15,511 nucleotides of DNA from Cyanobacteria bacterium UBA8803 (GTDB taxonomy: Bacteria > Cyanobacteriota > Cyanobacteriia > Cyanobacteriales > Coleofasciculaceae), in NCBI GenBank assembly GCA_003505715.1, contig DNXU01000103.1:18384-33894 (forward strand), given 5' to 3'. Of this stretch, positions 13,512-15,511 are shown one piece after another. A program made the translations under genes and the position numbers. The notes beneath the pieces were generated by a model. The model did no database searches, was not told where the DNA came from, and saw nothing but the letters and a program-made list of their open reading frames with translations. Position 1 is the first letter of the stretch. Each line of letters starts with the position of its first letter.

Positions 13512-15511
13512 GTGAAAATAGCATTGCTGATTGGGGTAAGTGAGTATGGATATGGTTTGTCCCAACTCCCTGAAGCCGTAAAGGATGTGGAAGCGATGCG
13601 GGGAGTTTTGGAGCCTTCAGAGATGGGAGGTTTTGATGAAGTGAAAACCCTTCTCAACCCTAACCCCCCAGTTATGCGGGAGGCCATTCAAAACTTATGT
13701 GAGGGTCGTACTGAAAATGACTTAGTGTTGCTGTTTTTCTCCGGTCGTCAGATTACGGATGAGGATGGTCAAATTTACTTGGCAACAGGCATTACAGCAA
13801 CCCGCACGACTAGTCAAAGTCCCCAAGGAGAACTGATAAAGGCAACTGCTGTGCCGGCTAGTTTTGTGCGCGATCTCCTTAATAACAGCCACTGCCAACA
13901 CCAAGTAGCCATTTTTAACTGGTGCCTTGGCAAGGCAGAAGAAGATCGCTCTATAAAAGACTCTATAAAAGAGACTAAAACCCAACTAGGTGGTAAAGGT
14001 TGGGTACTTCTGACATGCTGTAGTTATACCCAGAATTCTTCAGAGCCAGAAAATTATGGGCTTTCGGTTTACACCCGTTACTTAGTCGAGGGAATTAAAA
14101 CGGGAGCAGCAGATCGAAATAGTGACAGTTGGATTTTCGTGGAAGAGCTACACGAATACGTTAGCCGTAAGCTTAAAGACGTTGCTCCCGCCTGGAAGCC
14201 AGAGTTCTATGCCACTAGCAGAAAACTTAAGATTCTAATAGCCAAAGCACGAATTGATGATCCAATCCTGAAGTATCGCCAAGAGGCTGAACTTTGTGCC
14301 AGTTGTGGTGAGATTTTGCCAACAGGCCGTTCTACCTTAAACAGCTTAGCTCAGAGTTTGCAGCTAACCCCTGAAGAGTGTAAGGATATTGAAGCTGAAG
14401 TCCTCCAACCCTATCAAGAGTACCAGGGCAAGCTACACCACTATGAGCAAGCCTTTGGCAGGGCGCTCCAGCAGGGTTCTCTGATTGGTACTGAGACTCG
14501 TTATGAGTTAAGGTGTCTGCAACGCTCGCTAGGGCTAAGAGATGGAGATGTCAAACCTATTGAAGAACGAGTGAGACTGCTATTTGCCCATCACCCCCCA
14601 TCTCAAGAGGATGCTTATGAAGACACGCTATCTGATGAGGAAGATATAACGGCAACTGAAACCGTAGACGTTCCCCCATCAAACCGTCTATTTCCCTCCC
14701 AAAAGGATAATCAGGGACGAAAACCAGCGGGTATTGCTAACTCGGCAGGGGATAAGATCGCCAAACCCGTTATGCAACGTCCACCTCAAGCCGAGACTCG
14801 CGCACCAAGATCCTCAGATATTGGCAGCAAACCGCATTTAGTTGGTTCAATTCCTCAAGCTGTCCCATCATGGTACATGCAAACGCAACCCGTACCATCG
14901 ACACCCCCAAATCCTATTGCCGATCCCCCATCAAGCATGACAGAGGTGCCAACTCAGTCTGCGCCTGTCTCAAGTTTTCCGAATAAAGTCCTGCTGTCGC
15001 TTGGAATTGGCGGCGGTTTGGCTGCTTTGGGTATAGCGATCGCTCTCGCCACTCGCGCACCTGTAGCACCTCCCCCAAAACCAACTGAGGCAGTGCCTTC
15101 TTCAGTTGACTCTTCACCAATATCCTCTACCAAGGCAACAGAGTCTAACCAGGGATCTCAACCTAGTCCTAATGAATCTTCTAAACCTACACCATCGCCA
15201 CAACGGACAACCTGTTCAGTTGTGGTTAATGGCAATATCCGCTTTGAACCAGCTGCTTTTCGGGATAATGTCATCGAATTTACCAAAGAAGAGTTATTAG
15301 TTACTGGGAAACAGACAGAAGGAGGTTGGATACAGGTTAAACGTTCCAACAAAAGTTCAGCTTGGGTACACCGAGACATCATCGCAGATGAAGTTGAAGA
15401 ACAAATGGATGCTTGCCTACAGCAAAACCAAATAAAAATTCAGATCGTTGATGATATCATTCCTCCGGAATCAGATTCACGGGTAGTAGGAAGAGGGAGT
15501 GAGGGGGTGAG
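13512..15511 (+). CDS. Caspase-like (peptidase C14) protein with lost catalytic His, TM segment and SH3-like domain, 3'-partial
   Basis: An open frame of at least 666 residues starts at GTG 13512 (AGGGA about ten bases upstream; in-frame stop at 13488) and leaves the window still open. Residues 1-240 are a caspase/metacaspase-type p20-like fold: KIALLIGVSEY, LPEAVKDVEAM, LVLLFFSGRQ, then IFNWCLG and YTRYLVEGIKTGAAD. The usual catalytic motif SGHG reads SGRQ (Arg79 for His) and the usual DCCxSG reads NWCLG (Cys138 kept), so protease activity is doubtful. Residues about 249-356 form a module seen after caspase domains in cyanobacteria, with two internal repeats of the L-x2-L-x3-LxL...IExxV type. 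A Pro/Ser-rich linker, one membrane helix (about 493-513), a second linker and an SH3-like domain (about 568-635, VVVNGNIRFEP...AWVHRDII) follow. The likely topology is N-terminus in the cytoplasm and SH3 domain in the periplasm. It is probably a sensor or scaffold; the function is not known. Confidence 0.85.
   Translation, partial: MKIALLIGVSEYGYGLSQLPEAVKDVEAMRGVLEPSEMGGFDEVKTLLNPNPPVMREAIQNLCEGRTENDLVLLFFSGRQITDEDGQIYLATGITATRTTSQSPQGELIKATAVPASFVRDLLNNSHCQHQVAIFNWCLGKAEEDRSIKDSIKETKTQLGGKGWVLLTCCSYTQNSSEPENYGLSVYTRYLVEGIKTGAADRNSDSWIFVEELHEYVSRKLKDVAPAWKPEFYATSRKLKILIAKARIDDPILKYRQEAELCASCGEILPTGRSTLNSLAQSLQLTPEECKDIEAEVLQPYQEYQGKLHHYEQAFGRALQQGSLIGTETRYELRCLQRSLGLRDGDVKPIEERVRLLFAHHPPSQEDAYEDTLSDEEDITATETVDVPPSNRLFPSQKDNQGRKPAGIANSAGDKIAKPVMQRPPQAETRAPRSSDIGSKPHLVGSIPQAVPSWYMQTQPVPSTPPNPIADPPSSMTEVPTQSAPVSSFPNKVLLSLGIGGGLAALGIAIALATRAPVAPPPKPTEAVPSSVDSSPISSTKATESNQGSQPSPNESSKPTPSPQRTTCSVVVNGNIRFEPAAFRDNVIEFTKEELLVTGKQTEGGWIQVKRSNKSSAWVHRDIIADEVEEQMDACLQQNQIKIQIVDDIIPPESDSRVVGRGSEGV
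13949..13972. repeat. 12-bp perfect tandem duplication inside the caspase-like gene
   Basis: CTCTATAAAAGA occurs twice back to back and stays in frame, giving the repeated residues SIKDSIKE just after Cys138. It falls in the loop that varies most between caspase family members, so it is probably neutral slippage. Confidence 0.85.

Noticed and set aside
13472..13985. Minus-strand reading frames at 13472-13687 and 13722-13985
   Set aside because: They lie antisense to the caspase-like domain, whose plus-strand translation has clear family motifs; these are shadows.

Overview
The window comes from a cyanobacterium. The octamer GCGATCGC (HIP1) occurs eight times (starting at 2555, 5035, 5605, 7539, 9566, 11255, 12004 and 15036). 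There is also a heptad short-tandem repeat typical of filamentous species, and the last gene has a cyanobacterial-style caspase/SH3 architecture. I see no rRNA, tRNA, CRISPR array or intact transposase. Genus cannot be fixed from the sequence alone.

Most of the window (about 1-11430) is a surface or extracellular polysaccharide gene cluster. On the left are a frame-broken GT4 glycosyltransferase (2-1070, +), a convergent GT14 branching glycosyltransferase (1041-1934, -) and, divergently, another GT4 glycosyltransferase (2195-3463, +). A strong 18-bp-stem inverted repeat lies in the divergent gap. From 11427 down to 3536 everything is on the minus strand and reads as one probable operon, in transcription order: GT2 glycosyltransferase, acyltransferase-3 copy 2, acyltransferase-3 copy 1, Gfo/Idh/MocA oxidoreductase, NAD-dependent epimerase/dehydratase, GT4 glycosyltransferase, SAM methyltransferase. 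The last four are tightly packed (4-bp overlaps, an 11-bp gap and another 4-bp overlap). Together they look like a pathway that makes and modifies a nucleotide sugar (oxidoreductase, epimerase), transfers sugars (GT2, GT4, GT14) and decorates the product with O-acyl and perhaps methyl groups.

The two acyltransferases are tandem paralogues whose ends are nearly identical and whose middles have diverged. The copy 2 plus GT2 segment is bracketed by a ~57-bp repeat in inverted orientation (9131-9187 and 11530-11585), which suggests repeat-mediated rearrangement or insertion of this block.

To the right, on the plus strand, is an omega-amino acid (beta-alanine) pyruvate aminotransferase (11647-12960), then a 551-bp gap without a recognisable gene. 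Last comes a long open frame (13512 to the window end, at least 666 residues, not closed here). It encodes a caspase-like (peptidase C14) domain whose catalytic His position is Arg, followed by a conserved helical repeat module, a Pro/Ser-rich linker, one membrane segment and a bacterial SH3-like domain. This putative pseudo-caspase membrane protein is the most unusual item in the window.
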